Below, in pieces: positions 43,626 to 49,455 of a stretch of DNA of 58,715 nt (the first letter of the stretch is position 1; each line of letters begins with the position of its first letter). The stretch comes from a bacterium D16-50. Its GTDB lineage: Bacteria; Bacillota; Clostridia; Lachnospirales; Lachnospiraceae. Under the pieces are notes generated by a model. That model had not been told where the DNA came from and did no database searches. It was given only the letters and a program-made list of their open reading frames with translations. The position numbers were made by a program, and so were the translations under genes. Where the stretch lies: the NCBI GenBank assembly GCA_003612485.1, contig RAZA01000029.1, forward strand, positions 1 to 58,715, given 5' to 3'.

Positions 43626-43637
43626 AGGAGGACAGTT

Positions 43638-44177
43638 ATGAGCAGAAATGAAAAAAGAAGAATGGGTATCTATGTGGTGACAGGGATCGTCCTGGTTGCG
43701 GTGGTGGCAGTCCTGTCGGTGGCTGTGCTTAAGAAAAGAGATTCTAAAAATGCCCAGGTCCAGGCAGCAAATCCGTCTTATATGGATGAAAACGGAGGGG
43801 AGTATATTGCTGCGTTCCTGAAAGACATGACAGATAGTACCATAACAGTAGACATAGCCGAGTTCATTACGGATGATAACACGGAGCGGATAAAGGAGCT
43901 GAAACTTTCGGAAGAGGACATGCCGGACGGCTATTATATATACAATCCGGATGAGGAAACTGTTACATGGAAGCTGGACGGGCAGACCATATATACTTTT
44001 ATTGATTGGAATGGCGATTTTACTGGTTCTGATTACCCGGAGGAGTACACCACAACGGATGCGGCGGAGTTTCAGAAGTATATTGGAACATATGAAGATT
44101 CGCAGCCGGGGATGCCGTTTTTCTTCCAGATAGAGGATGGAATGGTAAAGGTTATTCTGGAGAAGCAGATTGCATAA
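43638..44177 (+). CDS. membrane-anchored hypothetical protein
   Basis: 179 residues, AAAGGAGGAC upstream. One membrane segment (IYVVTGIVLVAVVAVLSVAV) and an acidic outer domain (EFITDDNTERIKELKLSEED, DGYYIYNPDEETVTWKLDGQ). No family recognised. It follows the C39-like gene in one operon and may be its partner or inhibitor, which is only positional inference. Confidence 0.65.
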   Translation: MSRNEKRRMGIYVVTGIVLVAVVAVLSVAVLKKRDSKNAQVQAANPSYMDENGGEYIAAFLKDMTDSTITVDIAEFITDDNTERIKELKLSEEDMPDGYYIYNPDEETVTWKLDGQTIYTFIDWNGDFTGSDYPEEYTTTDAAEFQKYIGTYEDSQPGMPFFFQIEDGMVKVILEKQIA

Positions 44178-44250
44178 GGGCAGTTTGCTTATTTGGCAGG
44201 ATTGTATTCTGAAGAATATGGAATTTTAAGCCGATAAAGTTGATCCATGT

Positions 44251-44318
44251 CCGTATTTCGGGGAAAAAACCTGTAAGTTGGGAAAAATCAAAGTTTTTTC
44301 TGGCTTTGCATATATAAT
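44251..44318 (+). promoter_or_regulatory. LytTR-type direct-repeat promoter (box d)
   Basis: Half-sites CCGTATTTCGGG (44251) and CTGTAAGTTGGG (44271), 20 bp apart, then TATAAT at 44313-44318. The distance from box to -10 (about 42 bp) matches box b rather than boxes a and c. Confidence 0.55.
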
Positions 44319-44349
44319 GAAAAGTAGCATATTGGTAGGGCAATTTGAT

Positions 44350-44451
44350 ATGTATCCAAAGAAAAACAGGAACCCTATTGTCTATGCAGACGGATATAAA
44401 ATGATTATACGAAGAAAAGTTATACGGAGGATAAGTACAGCAAAAGACTGA
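44350..44451 (+). CDS. 33-residue basic peptide under LytTR-type promoter
   Basis: Short frame starting MYPKKNRNPIVYADGYKMII and ending in the basic segment RRKVIRRISTAKD. GTAGGG lies 8-9 bases upstream. It is the only reading frame between box d and the terminator at 44552. It could be a peptide signal, an antimicrobial or toxin peptide, or noise. It shows no leader cleavage motif. Confidence 0.35.
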   Translation: MYPKKNRNPIVYADGYKMIIRRKVIRRISTAKD

Positions 44452-44551
44452 CAACAAAAGGGGAATTATAAATATCGGTACCATTTAGCTGAAACTTAAG
44501 GCACAGCAACCAACAGGTATGGAAACAGCGTTTTCATAGGGCATGACATAG

Positions 44552-44601
44552 AAAAGCCAGCGGCACAGATACCAGTCTGACCTGCTGGCTTTTCTTTTTT
44601 T
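44552..44601 (+). terminator. strong hairpin terminator
   Basis: Perfect 10-bp stem AAAAGCCAGC/GCTGGCTTTT followed by CTTTTTTT. It also lies at the 3' end of the convergent Xre gene and may work in both directions. Confidence 0.8.
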
Positions 44602-44608
44602 CGCCATA

Positions 44609-44983
44609 CTACGTCTGTCTGGCTTCTGTATCGGAAGGGGCAGCATGGGGATTGCCTTCTGCCAGGGCGGCGGCCGTGGCCACCAGAACGGACAGGCTCC
44701 TTTCGTCACAGAGCGTGAGCAGCCTTAACAGCTCCTGGTATGTAGAGCCGGTCCTGTCATGGCTGTCCTGGAAGATACAGTCATCTGCGGATATATCCAG
44801 TGTCCTGCAGATGTGGTAGAAATTTTCAATGCTTGGGGAACAGCGGCAGCGCTCCAGGTCCTTCTGGAAGGATACGGAATGGTCGAGCAGCTCCGCACAC
44901 TGCGTCTGGGTCAGATGTTTTTTCTTCCTGGCCCTCTTTAAGGCGGCGCTGAAGATCTGGGCATCATTGATGGATAAAGACAT
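44609..44983 (-). CDS. Xre-family regulator
   Basis: 124 residues from ATG 44983 (GGAGGTGA upstream; GTG 44992 rejected). The helix-turn-helix is FSAALKRARKKKHLTQTQCA, DHSVSFQKDLERCRCSPSIE, NFYHICRTLDISADDCIF. A C-terminal helical extension (YQELLRLLTLCDERSLSVLV) may dimerise. It faces away from the sigma/HTH operon at 45.4 kb and probably regulates that operon or itself. Confidence 0.85.
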   Translation of the reverse strand: MSLSINDAQIFSAALKRARKKKHLTQTQCAELLDHSVSFQKDLERCRCSPSIENFYHICRTLDISADDCIFQDSHDRTGSTYQELLRLLTLCDERSLSVLVATAAALAEGNPHAAPSDTEARQT

Positions 44984-45162
44984 TGTGGTCACCTCCTATA
45001 AGTAGTGTATTGCCATACCTTGCAAAAGTAAAAATGGTATAGACACACTTAAAAGTAGAGCAATAGCATACTAGGCATCCAGACATCTGGTGAACAAAAA
45101 AAACATGGTTCATCAGGGTTTTGTTTGGGTGCCTTTTTGCAGCCATGGGAAAGGTACATGGT

Positions 45163-45191
45163 CTGTAAGTGGGGAATTTTCGTAAGTCGGG
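45163..45191 (+). promoter_or_regulatory. diverged LytTR-like direct repeat (box e)
   Basis: CTGTAAGTGGGG (45163) and TCGTAAGTCGGG (45180) resemble the other boxes but have 17-bp spacing, so a working site is doubtful. Confidence 0.3.
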
Positions 45192-45295
45192 AACTCGTGG
45201 AGGGATTGCGTTAAAAAAATCATAACCTTCCTGGGGGTGTCCTGCGCCCAACATGGTAGTCTTGTACGCTACTTTTTGGAGGAAGGAAAAGATTT

Positions 45296-45334
45296 ATGGG
45301 AAAAGAGCATCTATCCGTGCTTTCGGGCGGATAA
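45296..45334 (+). CDS. 12-residue leader peptide overlapping an attenuator
   Basis: A strong ribosome site (GGAGGAAGG) precedes ATG 45296; the peptide is MGKEHLSVLSGG. Its codons lie inside the left arm and loop of the terminator hairpin at 45301-45350, so ribosome position could open or close the terminator ahead of the sigma/HTH genes. Tn916 uses a similar leader ahead of tet(M). Confidence 0.5.
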   Translation: MGKEHLSVLSGG

Positions 45335-45350
45335 ATGCTCTTTTATTTTT
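45301..45350 (+). terminator. attenuator-type terminator
   Basis: Long stem AAAAGAGCAT-TATCCG / CGGATA-ATGCTCTTTT with one mismatch, followed by ATTTTT, 90 bases before the sigma-like gene. Confidence 0.8.
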
Positions 45351-45440
45351 GCGACTGTAACCTATATAGGTCATTTTATCAGAGGGCCTCCGGTCCTGCG
45401 GTTCACAGGGAAACGTGGAACAAAGACTGGAGGCGAAAGG

Positions 45441-45884
45441 ATGAAAGAAAAACATACAGATTCCGTGCAGAACCGTTTTACGGCATACCTGATGGCGGCG
45501 GTGGATAACACGCGGAAGAAATACTGGGAGCGGAAGCGCCGGCTGCAGGGCAGGGAATTTATCCAGGAGGATAATCTGGAGCGCAACTATACGGACTTTG
45601 AGGAGCAGTACCGCGCCTACATAGGGGAGCATACGGATTTTATCTTTAAGGACTGGCAGAGGTACGGCGAGCTGCTGGACCTTTTGGAGAGCGACCGGCT
45701 GGCAAAGGCCATAAGCAGGCTGAAGGACAGGGACAGGGAGATCCTGTTTGCCAGGGTTTATGGGGAGCTTACCTTTGCGGAACTGGGGGAACGGTTCCAT
45801 ATGGAGCCGAAACAGGCGGAGATGGCATATTACTATGTGCTCAGGAAACTGAGAAAGGAGATGAATGGGAATGACAGATTTTGA
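45441..45884 (+). CDS. sigma-70-like regulator (Orf7-type), second copy
   Basis: 147 residues from ATG 45441 (TGGAGGCGAAAGG). The C-terminal region-4 helix-turn-helix is ISRLKDRDREILFARVYGEL, TFAELGERFHMEPKQAEMAY, YVLRKLRKEM. The N-terminus is charged and lacks region 2. It overlaps the next gene by 20 bp, repeating the organisation at 2669-3332 but with clearly different sequence. Expected to direct polymerase or an activator at element promoters (inference). Confidence 0.82.
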   Translation: MKEKHTDSVQNRFTAYLMAAVDNTRKKYWERKRRLQGREFIQEDNLERNYTDFEEQYRAYIGEHTDFIFKDWQRYGELLDLLESDRLAKAISRLKDRDREILFARVYGELTFAELGERFHMEPKQAEMAYYYVLRKLRKEMNGNDRF

Positions 45885-46056
45885 GAAGCTGCTGGAGCGT
45901 GCGAAGGCGGGGGATAAGGAGGCGCAGGAGGCGATCTTCCGGATGTACCGCCCGCTCCTTATCAAGAACGCCATGGAGCAGAACGTGTTCGAGGAGGACC
46001 TGTACCAGGAGTTCTCGGCAACCCTGTTAAGCTGCATCCGGAAGTTCAGGGTTTAG
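45865..46056 (+). CDS. Orf8-like helix-turn-helix protein
   Basis: 63 residues (61 if the ATG at 45871 is used). MTDFEKLLERAKAGDKEAQE, AIFRMYRPLLIKNAMEQ and FEEDLYQEFSATLLSCIRKF match the small sigma region-2-like proteins of Tn916-type elements. AAAGGAG lies inside the end of the preceding gene. The two genes together may supply split region 2 and region 4 functions of one sigma factor. Confidence 0.82.
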   Translation: MGMTDFEKLLERAKAGDKEAQEAIFRMYRPLLIKNAMEQNVFEEDLYQEFSATLLSCIRKFRV

Positions 46057-46149
46057 CCGGTGAGGGCATTATAATCCGGCTTCGGGATTTTTAAGGCGAT
46101 TGCGCAGGGGATTGTTGCGTTTCGGGCATCCCCTGCGTATAAAATGATG

Positions 46150-46272
46150 TGTCGCAAAAGGTATACCATTGGAGATAGTGATTCCGGCAGGCAGATGCCC
46201 CTGTTTTTCTATCGCAAAAGGTCTGTTTTGGATATTGCGATGTCGCAGGAATAGTAAATACCTTTTGCGACA
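46150..46272. promoter_or_regulatory. res-like site for the adjacent resolvase
   Basis: Repeated sites: TGTCGCAAAAGGTAT (46150-46164), TATCGCAAAAGGTCT (46210-46224), an imperfect palindrome TGCGATGTCGCA (46236-46247) and the inverted copy ATACCTTTTGCGACA (46258-46272). The block lies directly upstream of the resolvase gene, as in Tn3-type res sites. Confidence 0.7.
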
Positions 46273-46298
46273 CGGATTTTTATGGAAGGAGGGCTGTC

Positions 46299-46934
46299 AT
46301 GGCAACAAAGAAGTTCGGATATGTGCGCGTATCCACCCGTGAGCAGAACCCGGAGCGGCAGATCCACATCCTGCGGGACGAGGAGGGCATCGACGAGCGC
46401 GACATCTATGTAGAGAAAGAATCCGGGAGACAGTTTGAGCGCCCTGTATACCGCTCCCTGGTGGACAACATCCTGCGGGAAGGGGACCTGCTGGTGGTGA
46501 CGGAGCTGAAGCGGTTCGGGAGGAACTACGGCGAGATCTATAAGGAGTGGTTCCACATCACAAAGGAGATCGGCGCTGACATCAAAGTGACTTCCATGCC
46601 CATACTGGATACCACCCAGTCGAAGGAACTGGTGGGGCAGCTAATCACGGATGTGGTGCTGGCGGTATTCGCATATGTGGCGGATGAGGACTGGACGGAG
46701 CGCCATGAGCTGCAGCGCCAGGGCATCGAGGTGGCAAAGGCAGGCGGGAAGCACCTTGGCAGGCCGAGGGTGGAGTACCCGGAGAACTGGGAGGACTGCT
46801 ACGGGAGATGGAAAAGCGGCGTGATCTCAGCAAAGGAGGCGATGACGCTCACAGGGCTCAAGAAAGACAGCTTCTACCGGCTGGCAAAGAAATATGAGTC
46901 GGAGCTGAAGGGTGCAGAGGAGGAAGAGTCATGA
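46299..46934 (+). CDS. small serine recombinase (resolvase/invertase family)
   Basis: 211 residues. The catalytic domain starts FGYVRVSTREQNPERQIHIL with S12; LLVVTELKRFGRNYGEIYKE and the long E helix region RHELQRQGIEVAKAGGKHLG follow. The C-terminal helix-turn-helix is ISAKEAMTLTGLKKDSFYRL. AAGGAGGG precedes the ATG. The repeated sites just upstream fit a res site, so it probably resolves multimers of the replicon, in line with parMR. Confidence 0.92.
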   Translation: MATKKFGYVRVSTREQNPERQIHILRDEEGIDERDIYVEKESGRQFERPVYRSLVDNILREGDLLVVTELKRFGRNYGEIYKEWFHITKEIGADIKVTSMPILDTTQSKELVGQLITDVVLAVFAYVADEDWTERHELQRQGIEVAKAGGKHLGRPRVEYPENWEDCYGRWKSGVISAKEAMTLTGLKKDSFYRLAKKYESELKGAEEEES

Positions 46935-46967
46935 ACAGATATTTTGTAAAAGAATTTGCGAAAAAAA

Positions 46968-47004
46968 TTCAAGAAAATAGGAGAAAGGGACTCTTTATTA
47001 TATA
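46968..47004 (+). promoter_or_regulatory. promoter-like motif shared with 18311
   Basis: TTCAAGAAAAT followed by GGGACTCTTTATTATATA, closely similar in order and spacing to the motif at 18311-18350. It precedes the DUF5348-like gene by about 30 bp. Confidence 0.45.
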
Positions 47005-47032
47005 GAAACATATTTTAAGAAGGAGGACATTT

Positions 47033-47266
47033 ATGAAGCAGGGAACATTATTTTATGACAGGGAAAGCGGCAGGTACAATTTCCATTACACGGATGAGGA
47101 CGGTGACAGGCGTGATTACGGCGGCATCCATTGCGGGGAAGTTTTTGAGTTCAAGCTGAATGATGTCTGGATTCCCGCCCGCATGGAGATGGGGGATGAC
47201 AGGAAGTGGTATCTGGTGGGGCTGCCGGGGCTTACGCTGGACGGGCTGGAGGTGAGGCAGGGATAG
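47033..47266 (+). CDS. DUF5348-like small protein
   Basis: 77 residues starting MKQGTLFYDRESGRYNFHYT. The sequence YGGIHCGEVFEFKLNDVWIP, RMEMGDDRKWYLVGLPG matches the DUF5348 type common on Firmicutes plasmids and conjugative elements. AAGGAGGAC upstream. It looks like a compact beta-sheet protein. Function unknown. A possible element-specific promoter lies upstream. Confidence 0.75.
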   Translation: MKQGTLFYDRESGRYNFHYTDEDGDRRDYGGIHCGEVFEFKLNDVWIPARMEMGDDRKWYLVGLPGLTLDGLEVRQG

Positions 47267-47383
47267 GGACAGGAGGGCATCCATAAAATTATATTATCAG
47301 TATAATGACAAATCCGGGAATCGGTGTTATAGTGGTTACAGTAGAAAACGAAGAGGACGGATAAGTCCGGAAAGGAAACAATC

Positions 47384-47542
47384 ATGACAACAGTTAATTT
47401 CGCTGCGAATGGCTTCGCAACAACTCCGGTTGTTTATTATCTGCATAGCGAACATTATGAGGCACTGTTCAGTAAAGAAAAAGAACAGAGTCTGGTTAAG
47501 ATGCGCTCATGTAAGATAAGGAAAAGGCGAAAAACTGTGTGA
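47384..47542 (+). CDS. small basic hypothetical protein
   Basis: 52 residues: MTTVNFAANGFATTPVVYYL, then a charged part ending CKIRKRRKTV. GGAAAGGAAAC lies upstream and TATAAT at about 47297. It is followed by a strong terminator. Coding status is uncertain since the length is small and no family is recognised, but the promoter-ribosome-site-frame-terminator order is complete. Confidence 0.45.
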   Translation: MTTVNFAANGFATTPVVYYLHSEHYEALFSKEKEQSLVKMRSCKIRKRRKTV

Positions 47543-47596
47543 CGTCTGAAGGCAGGTCTTTTAAAAGGCTGCCGGAAACAGACCATAGATTTCAAG

Positions 47597-47632
47597 TACC
47601 GCTTATCTTAAATGAGGTAGGCGGTATTTTTT
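47597..47632 (+). terminator. terminator before the tRNA genes
   Basis: 12-bp stem TACCGCTTATCT / AGGTAGGCGGTA (with wobble pairs) followed by TTTTTT. It ends 2 bases before tRNA-Lys. Confidence 0.8.
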
Positions 47633-47634
47633 AT

Positions 47635-47726
47635 GCTCCATTAGCTCAGATGGGAGGAGCACAAGGGATAAAGAACATCCCTGACTTTTAATCGAGGAGT
47701 CATGGGTTCAAGTCCCATATGGAGCA
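47635..47726 (+). tRNA. tRNA-Lys(UUU) with 18-base insertion before the anticodon arm
   Basis: Acceptor GCTCCAT/ATGGAGC, D arm GCTC/GAGC and T arm ATGGG/CCCAT are intact, and the anticodon loop CTTTTAA reads TTT. The length is 92 instead of 74. The extra bases (about 47662-47679) form a GGGAT/ATCCC hairpin between the D and anticodon arms. The anticodon stem (CCTGA/TCGAG) has one mismatch. An alternative fold uses the inserted hairpin as the anticodon arm, but that loop lacks U33. It could be processed, protected or non-functional. Confidence 0.7.
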
Positions 47727-47767
47727 TTGCCGCCTGATATTGAGTTTGATAACAGGAGGTGAGGATC

Positions 47768-48022
47768 ATGGTGAATCTGCCGGTTATAGATATGATAGGA
47801 ACAGGGCAGAACATAGCAAGGCTGCGGAAGCAGGCAGGGCTATCGGTAAGGGATCTGCAGGATGTTTTCGGCTTTGCCACGCCGCAGGCCATCTACAAGT
47901 GGCAGCAGGGTGTTGCCCTGCCGACAATAGACAATCTGGTGGTGCTTGCAGCGGTTCTGCAGGTACGCCTGGATGATATTCTGGTTACGGATAAAGCGGC
48001 GCAGATACAGATAAGCGCATGA
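47768..48022 (+). CDS. Xre-family regulator between tRNA genes
   Basis: 84 residues from ATG 47768 (AGGAGGTGA upstream). Helix-turn-helix: IARLRKQAGLSVRDLQDVFG, FATPQAIYKWQQGVALPTID, NLVVLAAVLQVRLDDILV. It sits between tRNA-Lys and the five downstream tRNA genes in the same direction and may share their transcript. Confidence 0.85.
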   Translation: MVNLPVIDMIGTGQNIARLRKQAGLSVRDLQDVFGFATPQAIYKWQQGVALPTIDNLVVLAAVLQVRLDDILVTDKAAQIQISA

Positions 48023-48081
48023 ATGGAAGATAAGAAAGAGAAACAATAAAATAACAGCAGGCTGGAAAATGCCTGCAGCGA

Positions 48082-48154
48082 GGTCCCCTGGTCTAAAGGT
48101 CAGGACACCGGCCTTTCAAGCCGGAGGTATTGGGTTCAAGTCCCATGGGGATCA
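48082..48154 (+). tRNA. tRNA-Glu(UUC)
   Basis: Regular cloverleaf of 73 bases: acceptor GGTCCCC/GGGGATC, D stem GTCT/GGAC, anticodon arm CCGGC-CTTTCAA-GCCGG, T arm TTGGG/CCCAT (one wobble). No encoded CCA. Confidence 0.92.
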
Positions 48155-48158
48155 TCAT

Positions 48159-48249
48159 GGCTCCTTAGTCTAAAGGTAAAGGAACTTTAGTTCCTTGGAC
48201 GCACGGCCTCTCAAGCCGGAAATGTCGGGTTCAAGTCCCGCAGGAGCTA
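48159..48249 (+). tRNA. tRNA-Glu(CUC) with hairpin insertion in the D loop
   Basis: 91 bases: acceptor GGCTCCT/AGGAGCT, D stem GTCT/GGAC, anticodon loop CTCTCAA (CTC), T loop TTCAAGT. The D loop carries an extra 18-base perfect hairpin, AAGGAAC-TTTA-GTTCCTT (48179-48196). Apart from this the sequence parallels the preceding tRNA-Glu. The anticodon and T stems each have one mismatched end pair. Confidence 0.75.
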
Positions 48250-48251
48250 CT

Positions 48252-48322
48252 GTGGCTATAGGATAACGGAAATCCGGCAGATTGTGGTTCTGCTTATGGG
48301 GGTTCGACTCCCCCTGGTCACA
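48252..48322 (+). tRNA. tRNA-His(GUG)
   Basis: Acceptor GTGGCTA/TGGTCAC with wobble pairs, D stem GGAT/ATCC, anticodon arm GCAGA-TTGTGGT-TCTGC, T arm GGGGG/CCCCC. Compact D arm; 71 bases. Confidence 0.88.
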
Positions 48323-48326
48323 TTAT

Positions 48327-48409
48327 GGATGGGTATGCCTAGTGGCGAGGGCAGCGGACTGTAAATCCGTCACACAGAAACATCGCAGGTTCGAGTCCTG
48401 CCCCATCCA
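48327..48409 (+). tRNA. tRNA-Tyr(GUA)
   Basis: Acceptor GGATGGG/CCCATCC, anticodon loop CTGTAAA (GTA), long variable arm, T arm GCAGG/CCTGC; 83 bases. Confidence 0.92.
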
Positions 48410-48415
48410 CTTTCC

Positions 48416-48500
48416 GTTTGCGTGTCCGAGAGGCTTATGGTGCCACCCTGCTAAGGTGGTGTGCGGCAACGCACCGAAGGTTCAAATCCTTCCGCAAACG
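48416..48500 (+). tRNA. tRNA-Ser(GCU)
   Basis: Acceptor GTTTGCG/CGCAAAC with discriminator G, anticodon loop CTGCTAA (GCT), long variable arm GTGCG/CGCAC, T arm GAAGG/CCTTC; 85 bases. Confidence 0.92.
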
Positions 48501-48506
48501 CTTCAG

Positions 48507-48530
48507 AGCCGGGATGAAATGCCCGGCTTT
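48507..48530 (+). terminator. terminator of the tRNA array
   Basis: Perfect stem AGCCGGG/CCCGGCT followed by TTG, 6 bases after tRNA-Ser and just before the convergent ligase stop. Confidence 0.65.
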
Positions 48531-48531
48531 G

Positions 48532-49455
48532 TCAGTCTATATCCTCCGGCACCATGTCTGTGCGGAATCCTTTGAAGACAGCCTGGCGCAGGGAGTTCTT
48601 TGTGTTCGGCATATATTCCACGGTACATACCTGATCCGGATATACCCAGACGGCATTTTCATTGCCTGCACCTGCAGGGACTGCTATGAACGGCATTGTA
48701 CCGCATTCCTTAAGCTGGCTGATCGCCGCTTTGGTAACACCAAGAGTCACATGGCCTTTGTAGAGGTAAGAGCCGTTATGATATTTCCCAAGAACGATAC
48801 TGTAGGTCTTTATGTTTTTCTTTATATACCCGCATACAACAAATTCCTCATCTGCCATCCGTTTGAATTTGATCCAATCCTTCGTGCGCTTACCGGGGTA
48901 ATACAGGCTGGAGGCTCTTTTGGCTACGACTCCCTCCAGCTCCTTCTCATCGGCTGCGTGGAACAGGCCGATGCCGTCCGTGGGGATGAAGCGGGAGATG
49001 GCGATAAGGCCGTTCTCGCGGACGGATGACAGCAGAGACTCCTTGCGCTCAAGGAGCGGCTGGTCCATGATGCTGCGGCTGCCTTCATAAAGGCAGTCAT
49101 AGGCAACAAAGGAGGCAGGATGCCTTGCAGCAGCCATTTCAATCTTGAAGCGGTCTGTCAGCAGGGTGCGCCGCTGGAGTTCAAAAAAGTCAGGGACGCC
49201 GTTCTGCAGTACCACCAGTTCACCGTCCAGCACTGTCCGCTCCGATACGCTGCGGTGGAGATCCTTCAGCTCAGGGAATCTGGGGAGCAGCTCCATGTTC
49301 CTTTTATTCCGCAGGCAGGTGCCGGTTTGGTCAAAATAGCCGATGCACCGGCAGCCGTCCAGCTTCAGCTCATAGATCCATCCATCGTCATTGAATGGTT
49401 CCTGCATCTGGGCAATCAGCATGGGGCTTACTCTCTTTTCCTCGAACAGGTCCAT
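48532..49455 (-). CDS. ATP-dependent DNA ligase (LigD ligase-domain type)
   Basis: 307 residues. Adenylation lysine K31 in YELKLDGCRC; further nucleotidyltransferase motifs TVLDGELVVLQNGVPDFFEL, LEGVVAKRASSLYYPGKRT and DWIKFKRM. The C-terminal OB domain includes VCTVEYMPNTKNSLRQAVFK. It is a stand-alone ligase domain, without polymerase or nuclease domains. Its ATG overlaps the ku stop (TAATG), the usual Ku/ligase pairing of bacterial end joining. The ku gene is broken here, so end joining may not work. Confidence 0.92.
   Translation of the reverse strand: MDLFEEKRVSPMLIAQMQEPFNDDGWIYELKLDGCRCIGYFDQTGTCLRNKRNMELLPRFPELKDLHRSVSERTVLDGELVVLQNGVPDFFELQRRTLLTDRFKIEMAAARHPASFVAYDCLYEGSRSIMDQPLLERKESLLSSVRENGLIAISRFIPTDGIGLFHAADEKELEGVVAKRASSLYYPGKRTKDWIKFKRMADEEFVVCGYIKKNIKTYSIVLGKYHNGSYLYKGHVTLGVTKAAISQLKECGTMPFIAVPAGAGNENAVWVYPDQVCTVEYMPNTKNSLRQAVFKGFRTDMVPEDID

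Larger units (their letters stand above)
44178..44608. other. intergenic region with LytTR-type box, small peptide and terminator
   Basis: Contains box d, a 33-codon reading frame and a strong hairpin, each listed separately. No larger gene is supported. Confidence 0.6.
44984..45440. other. divergent regulatory region
   Basis: Between the Xre gene and the sigma-like gene. Contains a weak hairpin (AGGCATCC/GGGTGCCT followed by TTTTT, about 45072-45137), a diverged LytTR-like repeat, and the leader-peptide attenuator at 45296-45350. Confidence 0.6.

Noticed and set aside
47635..47726. Reading the inserted hairpin of tRNA-Lys as the anticodon arm of a Ser-type tRNA
   Set aside because: The 7-base loop would lack the invariant U33, and the remaining CTTTTAA loop is a perfect Lys anticodon loop.
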